Shown one piece after another: positions 51,241 through 59,640 of a DNA stretch of 64,000 nucleotides (positions are counted from its first letter, which is position 1; every line of letters starts with the position of its first letter). The translations under genes and the position numbers were made by a program. Under the pieces are notes generated by a model, which had not been told where the DNA came from, searched no databases, and saw only the letters and a list, made by a program, of their open reading frames with translations. The stretch is from Pseudomonas nitroreducens (GTDB lineage Bacteria > Pseudomonadota > Gammaproteobacteria > Pseudomonadales > Pseudomonadaceae), in assembly GCF_014204515.1 (NCBI RefSeq), contig NZ_JACHLI010000007.1, positions 62,001 through 126,000 on the forward strand, read 5' to 3'.

Positions 51241-51804
51241 TCAGGTAGCGGGATGCTCGCCGAATAACGGCAGGGTGGTGACGGTGAGCATTTCCGCCAC
51301 GCTGTCGCCGGTATTGCGCAGGCAGTGGCGCTTGCCGGAGTCGAAGTGGACGGAGTCGCCCGGGCCCAGGGGGTAGGTGTGACCGTCGATCACATAGGCC
51401 AGGCGACCGCTGAGGACATAGGCGAACTCCGAACCGTCGTGGGTGATCAGCTCGGACTCATAGCCGATCGGCACTGTCACCTTCACCGCGTTCAACTGGT
51501 TGCCGGGGAAGCTGCTGGATAGTCGCTCGTAGCTCAACGGCTGGCCTTCGATGGTGTAGCGCACCCGCTCGCCCTGATGGGAATCGGGCGGGATCTGCGG
51601 CGGCGAGTCGAACAGGGCATTGAGGGGGACGTCGAGCGCCTGGGCGATGCTGGCCAGGGAGGACAGGGAAACGCCGGTGAGATTGCGCTCGGCCTGGGAC
51701 AGGAAGCTGGCGGTGAGACCGGATTCGGCGGCCACCTGGTTCAGGGTTTTCTTCGCCGCGCGCCGATAACGGCGCAGGCGTTCTCCGATGCGATCTGCAG
51801 ACAT
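51241..51804 (-). CDS. psdR: XRE-cupin transcriptional regulator PsdR
   Basis: A 187-residue regulator. The N-terminal helix-turn-helix (residues about 6-62, with LNQVAAESGLTASFLSQAERNLTGVSLSSLASIAQAL) is followed by a cupin domain (YVLSGRLAYVIDGHTYPLGPGDSVHFDSGKRHCLRN). In P. aeruginosa, PsdR represses the adjacent dipeptide uptake and mdpA genes, and psdR loss improves growth on peptides. It is divergent from mdpA, with 171 bp between the starts. Confidence 0.92.
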   Translation of the reverse strand: MSADRIGERLRRYRRAAKKTLNQVAAESGLTASFLSQAERNLTGVSLSSLASIAQALDVPLNALFDSPPQIPPDSHQGERVRYTIEGQPLSYERLSSSFPGNQLNAVKVTVPIGYESELITHDGSEFAYVLSGRLAYVIDGHTYPLGPGDSVHFDSGKRHCLRNTGDSVAEMLTVTTLPLFGEHPAT

Positions 51805-51923
51805 TGGCTAGGCTCTCGTGGGACGACGGCAGCATACCAGTGTCCTCGCCGGGTGGAAGCATCGAGCCATCAGCGGGCGGTAATCGTCCCGGGAGACGCT
51901 GGGCAGCGAAAGCCTTTGACCAG

Positions 51924-51947
51924 AAATTTCAGTGCTGCTTAAATTTC
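51924..51947. promoter_or_regulatory. Second candidate PsdR site, psdR-mdpA intergenic
   Basis: On the minus strand GAAATTTAAG (51947) and GAAATTTC (51930) are spaced 17 bp apart and joined by CAGCACT. This is the same repeat pattern as at 51170-51227. It lies about 30-50 bp before the mdpA ATG and 120-143 bp before psdR, so it could repress mdpA directly. Confidence 0.5.
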
Positions 51948-51975
51948 GCGTCGTTTCATTCCTCGGGAGAGTCGC

Positions 51976-53193
51976 ATGACATTGGGAGTAGGGGGCACGA
52001 GCCCCGAGCAGGCGCTGGCGCAATTGTCGGTGATGACGGCGGGTGCTCGTCCCATTGTCCTCGGGGAGTTCCAGGCGCGGATCGCCCGGCTGCAGGGCCT
52101 GATGCAGGACCAGGGGATCGCGGCGGTGTTCGTCGATGCCGGTACCTCGCTGGTCTATTTCACCGGCCTGAAGTGGAACCCCAGCGAGCGGCTGGTGGGG
52201 GCACTGGTGCCGGCGCGGGGTGAGGTGCGCTATATCGCCCCGGCGTTCGAGGAAGGCACCGTCCGCGATCTGCAGGTGCTGCCCGGCAGCATCAGCGTAT
52301 GGGCCGAACATGAAAACCCCTTCGCCCTGCTGGCCGTGATGCTGGCGGACATCGAAGTGGTCGATGGCGCACGAGTAGGGCTTTCACCCAGCCTGCCGTT
52401 CGGCATGGTCGAGCGCCTGCGCCAGGCCGCGGGCAAGGTGCATCTGGTGGACGCCGGTGTGCTGATCGAACGCTGCCGTCGCTGCAAGTCGCCCGCCGAG
52501 CTGGCGCTGATGCAGCAGGCAAAGGACATGACTCTGCAGGTGCACAAGGCCGCCGCCAGCATCCTGCGCGAAGGCATCACCAGCACCGAGGTGACGCGCT
52601 TCATCGAGGCGGCGCACCGGCAGGTGGGCGCGCCGGGCTCGACCTTCTGCATCGTGCTGTTCGGCGAGGACAGCGCTTTCCCCCACGGCGTGCGCCAGCC
52701 GCGTCCGCTGCGCAACGGCGATATGGTGCTGATCGACACCGGCTGCCAGCTGTTCGGCTATCACTCGGATATCACCCGCAGCTACGTGTTCGGCACGCCC
52801 AGCGAGCGCCAGCGCGAGCTGTGGAATCTGGAAAAGGCCGCGCAACAGGCCGCGTTCGCTGCCGCCATGCTCGGCTCGCCCTGCGAGCAGGTGGACGCCG
52901 CCGCCCGCCGCTGCCTGGAAGCCGGTGGCCTGGGGCCGGACTACGCACTACCCGGCCTGCCGCATCGCACCGGCCACGGTATCGGCCTGGATATCCATGA
53001 AGGTCCGTACCTGGTGCGTGGCGACGCCACGCCGCTGGACGTCGGCATGTGCTTCAGCAACGAGCCGATGATCTGCGTGCCGGGGGAATTCGGTATCCGC
53101 CTGGAAGACCACTTCTACATGACGGCCGAAGGCCCGCGCTGGTTCACCCAGCCAAGCCATTCGGTGGACGATCCCTTCGACCTGAAGGCCTGA
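51976..53193 (+). CDS. mdpA: M24-family metallo-dipeptidase
   Basis: Creatinase/prolidase-fold peptidase of 405 residues. The C-terminal pita-bread domain keeps the five metal ligands: Asp in LIDTGCQLFGYHSD and in the following ITRSYVFG segment region, His in HRTGHGIGLDIHEGP, Glu in FSNEPMIC and Glu in GIRLEDHFYMT. The N-terminal ~160 residues are the Creatinase_N domain (LVYFTGLKWNPSERLVGALVPARG). A GGGAGAG precedes the ATG. It corresponds to MdpA, which processes imported dipeptides, and is cytoplasmic. Confidence 0.9.
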   Translation: MTLGVGGTSPEQALAQLSVMTAGARPIVLGEFQARIARLQGLMQDQGIAAVFVDAGTSLVYFTGLKWNPSERLVGALVPARGEVRYIAPAFEEGTVRDLQVLPGSISVWAEHENPFALLAVMLADIEVVDGARVGLSPSLPFGMVERLRQAAGKVHLVDAGVLIERCRRCKSPAELALMQQAKDMTLQVHKAAASILREGITSTEVTRFIEAAHRQVGAPGSTFCIVLFGEDSAFPHGVRQPRPLRNGDMVLIDTGCQLFGYHSDITRSYVFGTPSERQRELWNLEKAAQQAAFAAAMLGSPCEQVDAAARRCLEAGGLGPDYALPGLPHRTGHGIGLDIHEGPYLVRGDATPLDVGMCFSNEPMICVPGEFGIRLEDHFYMTAEGPRWFTQPSHSVDDPFDLKA

Positions 53194-53232
53194 TCGCTTG
53201 GGGGCAACTCCCGCTGCGGAGCAAATCCATGC

Positions 53233-53303
53233 GCAGGAGCGGACTTCGTCCGCGATAGGCCTGAATCGAACCGGACCCCATTGCGGACGAAGTCCGCTCC
53301 TAC
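53233..53303. repeat. REPIN between mdpA and dppA2, providing the dppA2 stop codon
   Basis: Arms 53233-53256 (GCAGGAGCGGACTTCG...) and 53280-53303 carry GGACTTCGTCC cores, a compensated variant of GGACTCCGTCC. The dppA2 termination codon (TAG, + strand 53300-53302) lies within the right arm. Confidence 0.92.
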
Positions 53304-54904
53304 GGGGCGAGTTCAACCCGCGAGAAGTTGTTCGACCCCAGCGGGCTCAAGGTAAACCCACTCACGCCGGGCCGCACCACGGCGAACTGTTTCGGATACG
53401 CCAGGGCGATCCACGGCGCCTCGCGCTGGTAGATCGCCAGCGCCTGGCGGTACAGCCCGGCGCGGGTGTCCTGGTCGGTGATGGCGCGGGCCTGGCGCAG
53501 CAGTTCGTCGAACTCGGCGTTGCACCAGCCGGCCTGGTTCTCGCCGCTTTTCGCCGCCGCGCAGGACAGGTTCGGCGTGAGGAAATTGTCCGGATCGCCA
53601 TTGTCGCCGGCCCAGCCCATGAAGATCAGGTCGTGCTCGCCCTGTTTGGCGCGCTTGATCAACTCGCCCCACTCGAACACCCGGATGTCCGCCTGGATGC
53701 CGACTTGCGCGAGGTCACTCTGCAGCATCTGCGCGCCGATGCCGGGGTTGGGGTTGGTCGGTCCGCCGCCGGGGCGGGTCCAGATCGACAGCTTCAGGCC
53801 GGGCTTGATACCGGCGGCCTCCAGTAATTGCCTGGCCCGCGCCGGGTCGTGGGGCCAGACCTTGAGCTGCGGATCGGAACCCCACAACGTCGGCGGGTAG
53901 GGCGCCACGGCGAGGCTGGCGGCGCCTTCGCCGAACTGTGCGCGCAGGTAGGCGTCACGATCGAAAGCGAGGTTGATCGCCTGGCGCACGCGCACATCGT
54001 CCAGCGGCTTGTGCCGGGTGTTGATGCCGACGTAGGCGACCAGCAGCGAGTCCAGTTCCTCGACCTTCAGCTTCGCGTCCTGGCGCAGCGCGGGTATATC
54101 GGTGGGCTTGGGGTAGACGGCGATCTGGCAGTCGCCGGCCTTGACCTTCTGGATGCGCACGTTCGGGTCGGGGGTGATCGCCAGCAGCAGGCGCTCGATC
54201 TTCGGCTTGCCGCCCCAGTAGTCGGGGTTGGCGGCGAAGCGCACCTGGGCGTCCTTCTGATAACGCTGGAAGACGAAGGGGCCGGTGCCGATGGGCAGGT
54301 TGTTCAGCTGGTCGGCCTTTTCCGCCGCCAGCAGCAGGTCGCCGTATTCGGCGGAATAGATGGAGGCGAAGCCCATGGCCAGGTCGGCGAGGAAGGGCGC
54401 CTCGGGGTGGTTCAGGGTGAAGCGCACATGCTGGTCGTCGAGCTTTTCCACCGCGCGTATCAGGCTGGGCAGGCCCATCGCTTCGGCATAGGGGAAACCG
54501 CGCGGAGCCAGCTTGTGCCACGGGTGCTGCGGGTCGAGCTGGCGCTGGAAGCTCCAGAGCACGTCGTCGGCAGCGAAGTCGCGGGTCGGCTTGAAGTAGT
54601 CGGTGCTGTGGAACTTCACGCCCTGGCGCAGGGTGAAGGTGTACTGCAGGCCGTCGTCGCTGATCGTCCAGCTTTCGGCCAGCGCCGGCACCACGCGGGT
54701 GCTGCCGGGGGCGAACTGCACCAGGCGTTCGAACACCGTCTCGGCCGAAGCATCGGCGGTGGTCGCGGCGGTGTACTGGGTGATGTCGAAGCCTTCCGGG
54801 CTGGCCTCGGTGCAGACCACCAGGGACTGGCCCAATGCCGGCGCGCAGCCGAGCAGGCTCGCCAGGAGGATCCCGGAAAGGCCTGCGAGGCAGTGGCGGG
54901 GCAT
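53300..54904 (-). CDS. dppA2: Dipeptide-binding protein DppA2
   Basis: SBP_bac_5 protein of 534 residues with signal peptide MPRHCLAGLSGILLASLLGCAPALGQ. The LGCAP could alternatively be a lipobox-like sequence. The mature chain SLVVCTEASPEGFDITQYTAATTADASAETVFERL is closest in the window to DppA4 (LVVCTEASPEGFD). It is 52 bp after dppA1 and cotranscribed with it. The last codon and stop fall in a REP arm. Confidence 0.9.
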   Translation of the reverse strand: MPRHCLAGLSGILLASLLGCAPALGQSLVVCTEASPEGFDITQYTAATTADASAETVFERLVQFAPGSTRVVPALAESWTISDDGLQYTFTLRQGVKFHSTDYFKPTRDFAADDVLWSFQRQLDPQHPWHKLAPRGFPYAEAMGLPSLIRAVEKLDDQHVRFTLNHPEAPFLADLAMGFASIYSAEYGDLLLAAEKADQLNNLPIGTGPFVFQRYQKDAQVRFAANPDYWGGKPKIERLLLAITPDPNVRIQKVKAGDCQIAVYPKPTDIPALRQDAKLKVEELDSLLVAYVGINTRHKPLDDVRVRQAINLAFDRDAYLRAQFGEGAASLAVAPYPPTLWGSDPQLKVWPHDPARARQLLEAAGIKPGLKLSIWTRPGGGPTNPNPGIGAQMLQSDLAQVGIQADIRVFEWGELIKRAKQGEHDLIFMGWAGDNGDPDNFLTPNLSCAAAKSGENQAGWCNAEFDELLRQARAITDQDTRAGLYRQALAIYQREAPWIALAYPKQFAVVRPGVSGFTLSPLGSNNFSRVELAP

Positions 54905-54956
54905 GCGCGGTGCGGGTCGTGCAACGGCCGCCGGCGAGCGCCGGCGGCCATTGGCC

Positions 54957-56558
54957 TTACTTGCCGACGCTGACGCCGTAGAACGAGTTCAGCGCGAACG
55001 GGCTGATCTTGAAGTCCTGCACGGTCTTGCGCATCGGCTGGTACACGGTGGAGTGGGCGATCGGGGTGATCGGCACCTGCTCCTTGAGGATGTGCTGGGC
55101 CTGCTTGTACAGCTCGGTGCGCTTGGCCTGGTCGGGGGTGCGCTTGGCATCCTTGATCAGCTTGTCGTAGGCCGGGTCGCACCATTTGGAGAAGTTGTTG
55201 CCGTCCACGGCGTCGCAGCCGTAGAGGGTGCCCAGCCAGTTGTCCGGGTCACCGTTGTCGCCGCTCCAGCCGATCAGCATGGCGTCGTGTTCGCCGCCCT
55301 TGGCGCGCTTGATGTACTCGCCCCATTCGTAGGTGACGATCTTGGCCTTGATGCCGACCTTGGCCCAGTCGGACTGCAGCATCTCGGCCATCAGCTTGGC
55401 GTTGGGGTTGTACGGGCGCTGCACCGGCATGGCTCACAGGGTGATCTCGGTGCCTTCGGCCACGCCGGCCTTCTTCAGCAGTTCCTTGGCCTTCTCCGGG
55501 TTGTAGCCGGCGTCCTTGATGGTGTCGTCGTAGGACCACTGGGTCGGCGGCATGCCATTCACGGCGAGCTGGCCGGCGCCCTGGTAGACGGCGTCGATGA
55601 TCGCCTTCTTGTTCACCGCCATGTCCAGCGCCTCGCGCACTTCGAGCTTGTCGAAGGGCTTGTGGGTGACGTTGTAGGCGATGTAGCCGAGGTTGAAGCC
55701 CGGTTGCGAGGGCATGTTCAGGTTCGCGTCCTTCTTCAGCGATTCCAGGTCGGCGGGACGCGGGAAGAGGGTGACCTGGCACTCGTTGGCCTTGAGCTTC
55801 TGCATGCGCACCGAGGCGTCGGTGTTGATGGCGAAGATCAGGTTGTCGATCTTCACCTCGCCCTTGTTCCAGTAGTCCGGGTTGGCCTTGAAGCGGATCA
55901 TCGCGTCCTTCTGGTAGCGATTGAACACGAACGGGCCGGTGCCGATGGGCTTCTGGTTGATGTCGCTGGCCTTGCCCTGCTTGAGCAGCTGGTCGGCGTA
56001 TTCGGCGGACTGGATCGAGGCGAAGCTCATGGCCAGGTTCTGGATGAACGCGGCGTCGACTTCGTTGAGGGTGAACTTGACGGTATGGTCGTCGACCTTC
56101 TCCACCTTGGCGATGTTCGCGTCCATGCCCATGTCGGTGAAGTAGGGGAATTCGGTCTGGTACGCCTTACGGAACGGATGGTTCTTGTCGAGCATGCGGT
56201 TGAAGGTGAACAGCACGTCGTCGGCGTTGAACTCGCGGGTCGGCTTGAAGTAGTCGGTGGTGTGGAACTTCACGCCCGAACGCAGGTGGAAGGTGTAGGT
56301 CTTGCCGTCATCGGATACATCCCACTTCTCCGCCAGGCCCGGGATGACCTGGGTACCGCCGCGCTCGAACTGGGTGAGGCGGTTGAACACCGTCTCGGCC
56401 GAGGCGTCGAAATCGGTGCCGGTGGTGTACTGGCCGGGGTCGAAGCCTGCGGGGCTGCCTTCGGAGCAGTAGACCAGGTTGTTGGCGGCGTGGGCGAGCG
56501 GAGCGCTGGCGATCAGCCCAGCGGCAATCATGGAGCGGATGACGGCGTTATGACGCAT
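54957..56558 (-). pseudogene. dppA1: Dipeptide-binding protein DppA1 interrupted by an in-frame TGA
   Basis: Full-length DppA homologue of 534 codons split by one TGA at 55436-55434. Residues 1-374 (signal peptide to ...GTEITL) and the remaining 157 codons (MPVQRPYNPNAKLMAEML...) are in the same frame. The paralogue dppA3 has Trp at this place (EITLWAMPVQRPYN), so the change is a single TGG to TGA. The next ATG lies 2 codons after the stop. A truncated product would lack most of lobe I's return segment and the C-terminus. It could be a true nonsense mutation, a sequencing error or (unlikely in Pseudomonas) read-through. Confidence 0.85.
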
Positions 56559-56780
56559 ACGGACCTCTGTTTATTCTGGTTGTCATCGAGGCACAACCTT
56601 GTGGGCTGCGTTGCGTGAAGCTATGCACGGCACATGCCGGGTGCAAGCGGCTGACGCGGATCAGTGTAGAAGTTGTGACGCGGGTGCAAGGGAATGTCGC
56701 AATTTCGACAATGGGAACCGTGCGCTCAGGCGGCGGCGTCCCGGTTCCCGGAAACGCCGCGCTGCAAGAGGCCGAGCGTG

Positions 56781-57497
56781 TTACGGCATCTGCACCTCGA
56801 TGGTTCCGTCGGCGCTGACGGTGACCTGGCTGGTGCCGGCTTCGATTTCCTGCGCCGGGGCCGAGTCCATGGAGGAGAACTTGGCGGCCGCCATGCGCAC
56901 CATCGGCATCGGCCGCGGCGCACCGGAGGTATTCAGATTCAGGCTGACCAGCTTGTAGCCCTTGCCGCCGAGAGCGTCGGTGAGTACCTGGGCGCGGGCC
57001 TTGAAGGCATCCACGGCGCCCTTCATCAGCGCGTCCTCGTTCTTGGCGCGGGTGGCGTCGGCGATGCTGAAGTCCATGCTGCCCATCTTCAACTTGCCCA
57101 GCAGGTCGGCGGTGAGCTGGGAGAGGGCGGCGAAGTCGGTGCTTTCCAGACGGATTTCCGCGCGCTCGCGCCAGGCGGTGATCTTCTGGCCCTTGTCGTC
57201 ATACACCGGGTAGCTGTTGCGGCTGCCCAGGCTGACGGTCACGCCCTTCACCTTGCGCGCCTGTTCGACCGCCGCGTTCAGCGCGGTGGTGGTTTCGCCG
57301 GCGAGCTTGGCCGGGTCGGTGCCCTGGCTCTCGCTGAACAGGGTCACGTGCATCAGGTCGTGGGCAACTTCCTGGCTGACCTCGGCGCGCAGCGACACCT
57401 GGTTGTAGCGCGGCTCGTCGGCCATGGCCCCGAGGCTGGTGGCGCACAGGGCGATGGCGGCGGCGATGGCGGTGAAGGGTTTCTTCAGTACAGACAT
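56781..57497 (-). CDS. SIMPL-domain (DUF541) periplasmic protein
   Basis: A 238-residue protein with a signal peptide MSVLKKPFTAIAAAIALCATSLGAMADE and one SIMPL/DUF541 domain (RYNQVSLRAEVSQEVAHDLMHVTLFSES through VTVSADGTIEVQMP). AAGGAGTCACCC before the ATG at 57497 fixes the start; a longer frame starts 36 bp upstream. The family includes oxidative-stress-defence protein YggE and outer-membrane BP26; the molecular role is unclear. It stands alone between dppA1 and roxS, as in P. aeruginosa. Confidence 0.88.
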   Translation of the reverse strand: MSVLKKPFTAIAAAIALCATSLGAMADEPRYNQVSLRAEVSQEVAHDLMHVTLFSESQGTDPAKLAGETTTALNAAVEQARKVKGVTVSLGSRNSYPVYDDKGQKITAWRERAEIRLESTDFAALSQLTADLLGKLKMGSMDFSIADATRAKNEDALMKGAVDAFKARAQVLTDALGGKGYKLVSLNLNTSGAPRPMPMVRMAAAKFSSMDSAPAQEIEAGTSQVTVSADGTIEVQMP

Positions 57498-57728
57498 GGG
57501 TGACTCCTTGCTCCAGAAAAGTGTCCGGGCCACAGCTTAGTAGAGGCAGCGGCGAGGACTGTCAGACCCTTTGACGAGGCGGGTGTCGCGTTCGGGTTGA
57601 TGACGGATGTCACCAATTGTTTCAGCCGGGAGCGGCGAGCGGCGGGTGCGCTGGAGTATGCTGTGGCGCTATGCCGCATAAAGGAGAGGGGGCACTTGGC
57701 TATACTCGCGCAAATTCCGGAATTCACC

Positions 57729-58985
57729 ATGCGCCCACCGGTTTTCCAGCTGTCCGCCAGTCGTCAGAACCTCCTGCATCTGACGCTCATCCGTATTCTC
57801 GTGCTCGCCGCCCAGGCCGGCTCCGTCGGGCTTGCCTACAAGGCCCAGCTGATCCAGCTGCCCTGGCTCGCCCTGGGCGTGACCCTCGGCGTCTCCCTCG
57901 TGCTGTGCCTGGGCACCGCGCTGCGCCTGCGCGGCCCGTGGCCGGTCACCGAGCTGGAGTATGCCGTCCAGCTGGCCTGCGACCTGATCATCCACAGCGT
58001 GCTGCTGTATTACTCGGGCGGCTCGAGCAATCCCTTCGTCTCCTATTACCTGGTGCCGCTGACCATCGCCGCGGCGACCCTGCCGTGGCTCTACACCATC
58101 GTCCTGGCCGGCCTCGCCCTGGCCAGCTACACGGTGCTGCTGGTGTGGTTCCACCCGCTGGAGATGGCCTCCGGGCAGCGCGATAACCTGCTGATCTATG
58201 GCATGTGGCTGAGCTTCGCCCTGGCCGCCGCGCTGATCACCTTCTTCGTCGCCCGCATGTCCGAGTCGTTGCGCCGCCAGGAGCAGTTGCAGGCCCAGCG
58301 CCGCGAGGAAGGCATGCGTGACCAGCAGCTGCTGGCCGTCGCCACCCAGGCCGCCGGCGCCGCCCATGAACTGGGCACGCCGCTGGCGACCATGAGCGTA
58401 CTGCTCAAGGAATTGCGCCAGACCAATGCCGACCAGCCGCTGTTGCAGGAAGATCTCGCCCTGCTGCAGGAGCAGGTCAAGCTCTGCAAGACCACCCTGC
58501 AGCACCTGGTGCGCGCCGCCGAGGCGGATCGTCGCCAGGCGGTGGAAGAGCAGGGCGCCAACGAATGGGTCGAAGCCGTGCTGCGGCGCTGGCACCTGAT
58601 GCGCCCCGAGGCAAGCTATCGCTACCAGACGCTGGGCAAGGGCAAGGCGCCGCGGATGATTCCGCCCACCGACCTGAGCCAGGCGCTGCTCAACCTGCTG
58701 AATAACGCGACGGACGCCTGTCCGGACGATCTGGACATCCGCCTGGACTGGGATGCCGGTGAAATCTGCCTGAGCATCCGCGACCAGGGCCCCGGCGTGC
58801 CGCTGGCGATTGCCGAACAGCTCGGCAAGCCGTTCTTCACCACCAAGGGCAAGGGCTTCGGCCTGGGGTTGTTCCTCAGCCAGGCCAGCGTGACCCGCGC
58901 GGGTGGAACGGTGAAGTTGTATAACCATGAAGATGGCGGCACTCTGACCGAGTTGCGTCTGCCCAGAAGCTACGGCGTGGCCTGA
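57729..58985 (+). CDS. roxS: Sensor histidine kinase RoxS (RegB/PrrB family)
   Basis: Inner-membrane kinase of 418 residues with about six hydrophobic segments in the first 190. The PrrB/RegB redox-sensing pattern YYSGGSSNPFVSYYLVPLTIAA is present. The H-box is AAGAAHELGTPLATMS with phospho-accepting His213. The ATPase domain has LLNLLNNATDACPD, DQGPGVP and GFGLGLFLS. The start used (MRPPVFQLS) begins just before the first domain; a GTG or ATG further upstream would add a basic extension without homology features. In P. aeruginosa RoxSR controls cyanide-insensitive respiration. Confidence 0.93.
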   Translation: MRPPVFQLSASRQNLLHLTLIRILVLAAQAGSVGLAYKAQLIQLPWLALGVTLGVSLVLCLGTALRLRGPWPVTELEYAVQLACDLIIHSVLLYYSGGSSNPFVSYYLVPLTIAAATLPWLYTIVLAGLALASYTVLLVWFHPLEMASGQRDNLLIYGMWLSFALAAALITFFVARMSESLRRQEQLQAQRREEGMRDQQLLAVATQAAGAAHELGTPLATMSVLLKELRQTNADQPLLQEDLALLQEQVKLCKTTLQHLVRAAEADRRQAVEEQGANEWVEAVLRRWHLMRPEASYRYQTLGKGKAPRMIPPTDLSQALLNLLNNATDACPDDLDIRLDWDAGEICLSIRDQGPGVPLAIAEQLGKPFFTTKGKGFGLGLFLSQASVTRAGGTVKLYNHEDGGTLTELRLPRSYGVA

Positions 58986-59009
58986 GAGCCACGCCCGCGA
59001 GGAAGTACC

Positions 59010-59570
59010 ATGAGCGAAGAGATCCTGTTCGAAGGCGAAGAGCAGCCCCACCTGCTGCTGGTGGACGACGATGCCACCTTTACCCGCGTCATGGCCCGCG
59101 CCATGACCCGTCGCGGGTTGCGGGTGTCGGTCGCCGGCTCCGCCGAGGAAGGCCTGGCCATGGCCAAGGAAGATCTGCCCGACTACGCCGTGCTCGACCT
59201 GAAGATGGACGGCGACTCCGGCCTGGTCCTGTTGCCCAAGCTGCTGGAGCTCGACGCCGAGATGCGCGTGGTGATCCTCACTGGCTATTCCAGCATCGCC
59301 ACCGCGGTGGAAGCGATCAAGCGCGGCGCCACCAACTACCTGTGCAAGCCGGCCGACGCCGACGACGTGCTGACCGCACTGCTGTCGCAACATGCGGACC
59401 TGGAGACCCTGGTGCCGGAAAACCCCATGTCGGTCGACCGCCTGCAGTGGGAACATATCCAGCGCGTGCTTGCCGAACATGACGGCAACATCTCCGCGAC
59501 CGCCCGCGCGCTGGGTATGCACCGGCGCACCTTGCAACGTAAGCTGCAGAAGCGCCCGGTGAGGCGTTAA
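59010..59570 (+). CDS. roxR: Response regulator RoxR (RegA/PrrA family)
   Basis: A 186-residue regulator. The receiver domain has the acidic pair Asp20-Asp21, phospho-accepting Asp63 in VLDLKMDGDSG and Lys113 in CKPADADD. The C-terminal Fis-type helix-turn-helix reads HDGNISATARALGMHRRTLQRKLQKRPVRR, nearly identical among RegA/PrrA/RoxR/ActR proteins. It follows roxS by 24 bp with a GAGGAAG Shine-Dalgarno. Confidence 0.95.
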   Translation: MSEEILFEGEEQPHLLLVDDDATFTRVMARAMTRRGLRVSVAGSAEEGLAMAKEDLPDYAVLDLKMDGDSGLVLLPKLLELDAEMRVVILTGYSSIATAVEAIKRGATNYLCKPADADDVLTALLSQHADLETLVPENPMSVDRLQWEHIQRVLAEHDGNISATARALGMHRRTLQRKLQKRPVRR

Positions 59571-59585
59571 GCGATCGATAACACG

Positions 59586-59613
59586 AAGGAGCGCCAATGA
59601 GCGCTCCTTTTTT
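59586..59613 (+). terminator. Rho-independent terminator of roxSR
   Basis: AAGGAGCGC / GCGCTCCTT stem of 9 bp with a 6-nt loop, followed by TTTT. It ends 28 bp before the start of the next gene. Confidence 0.93.
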
Positions 59614-59640
59614 GTATGTACAGCCGTGCGAGCCGACCCC

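Noticed and set aside
55434..55436. Selenocysteine insertion at the dppA1 TGA
   Set aside because: The paralogue has tryptophan here, the protein family has no selenoproteins, and no SECIS-like hairpin is obvious directly after the codon.
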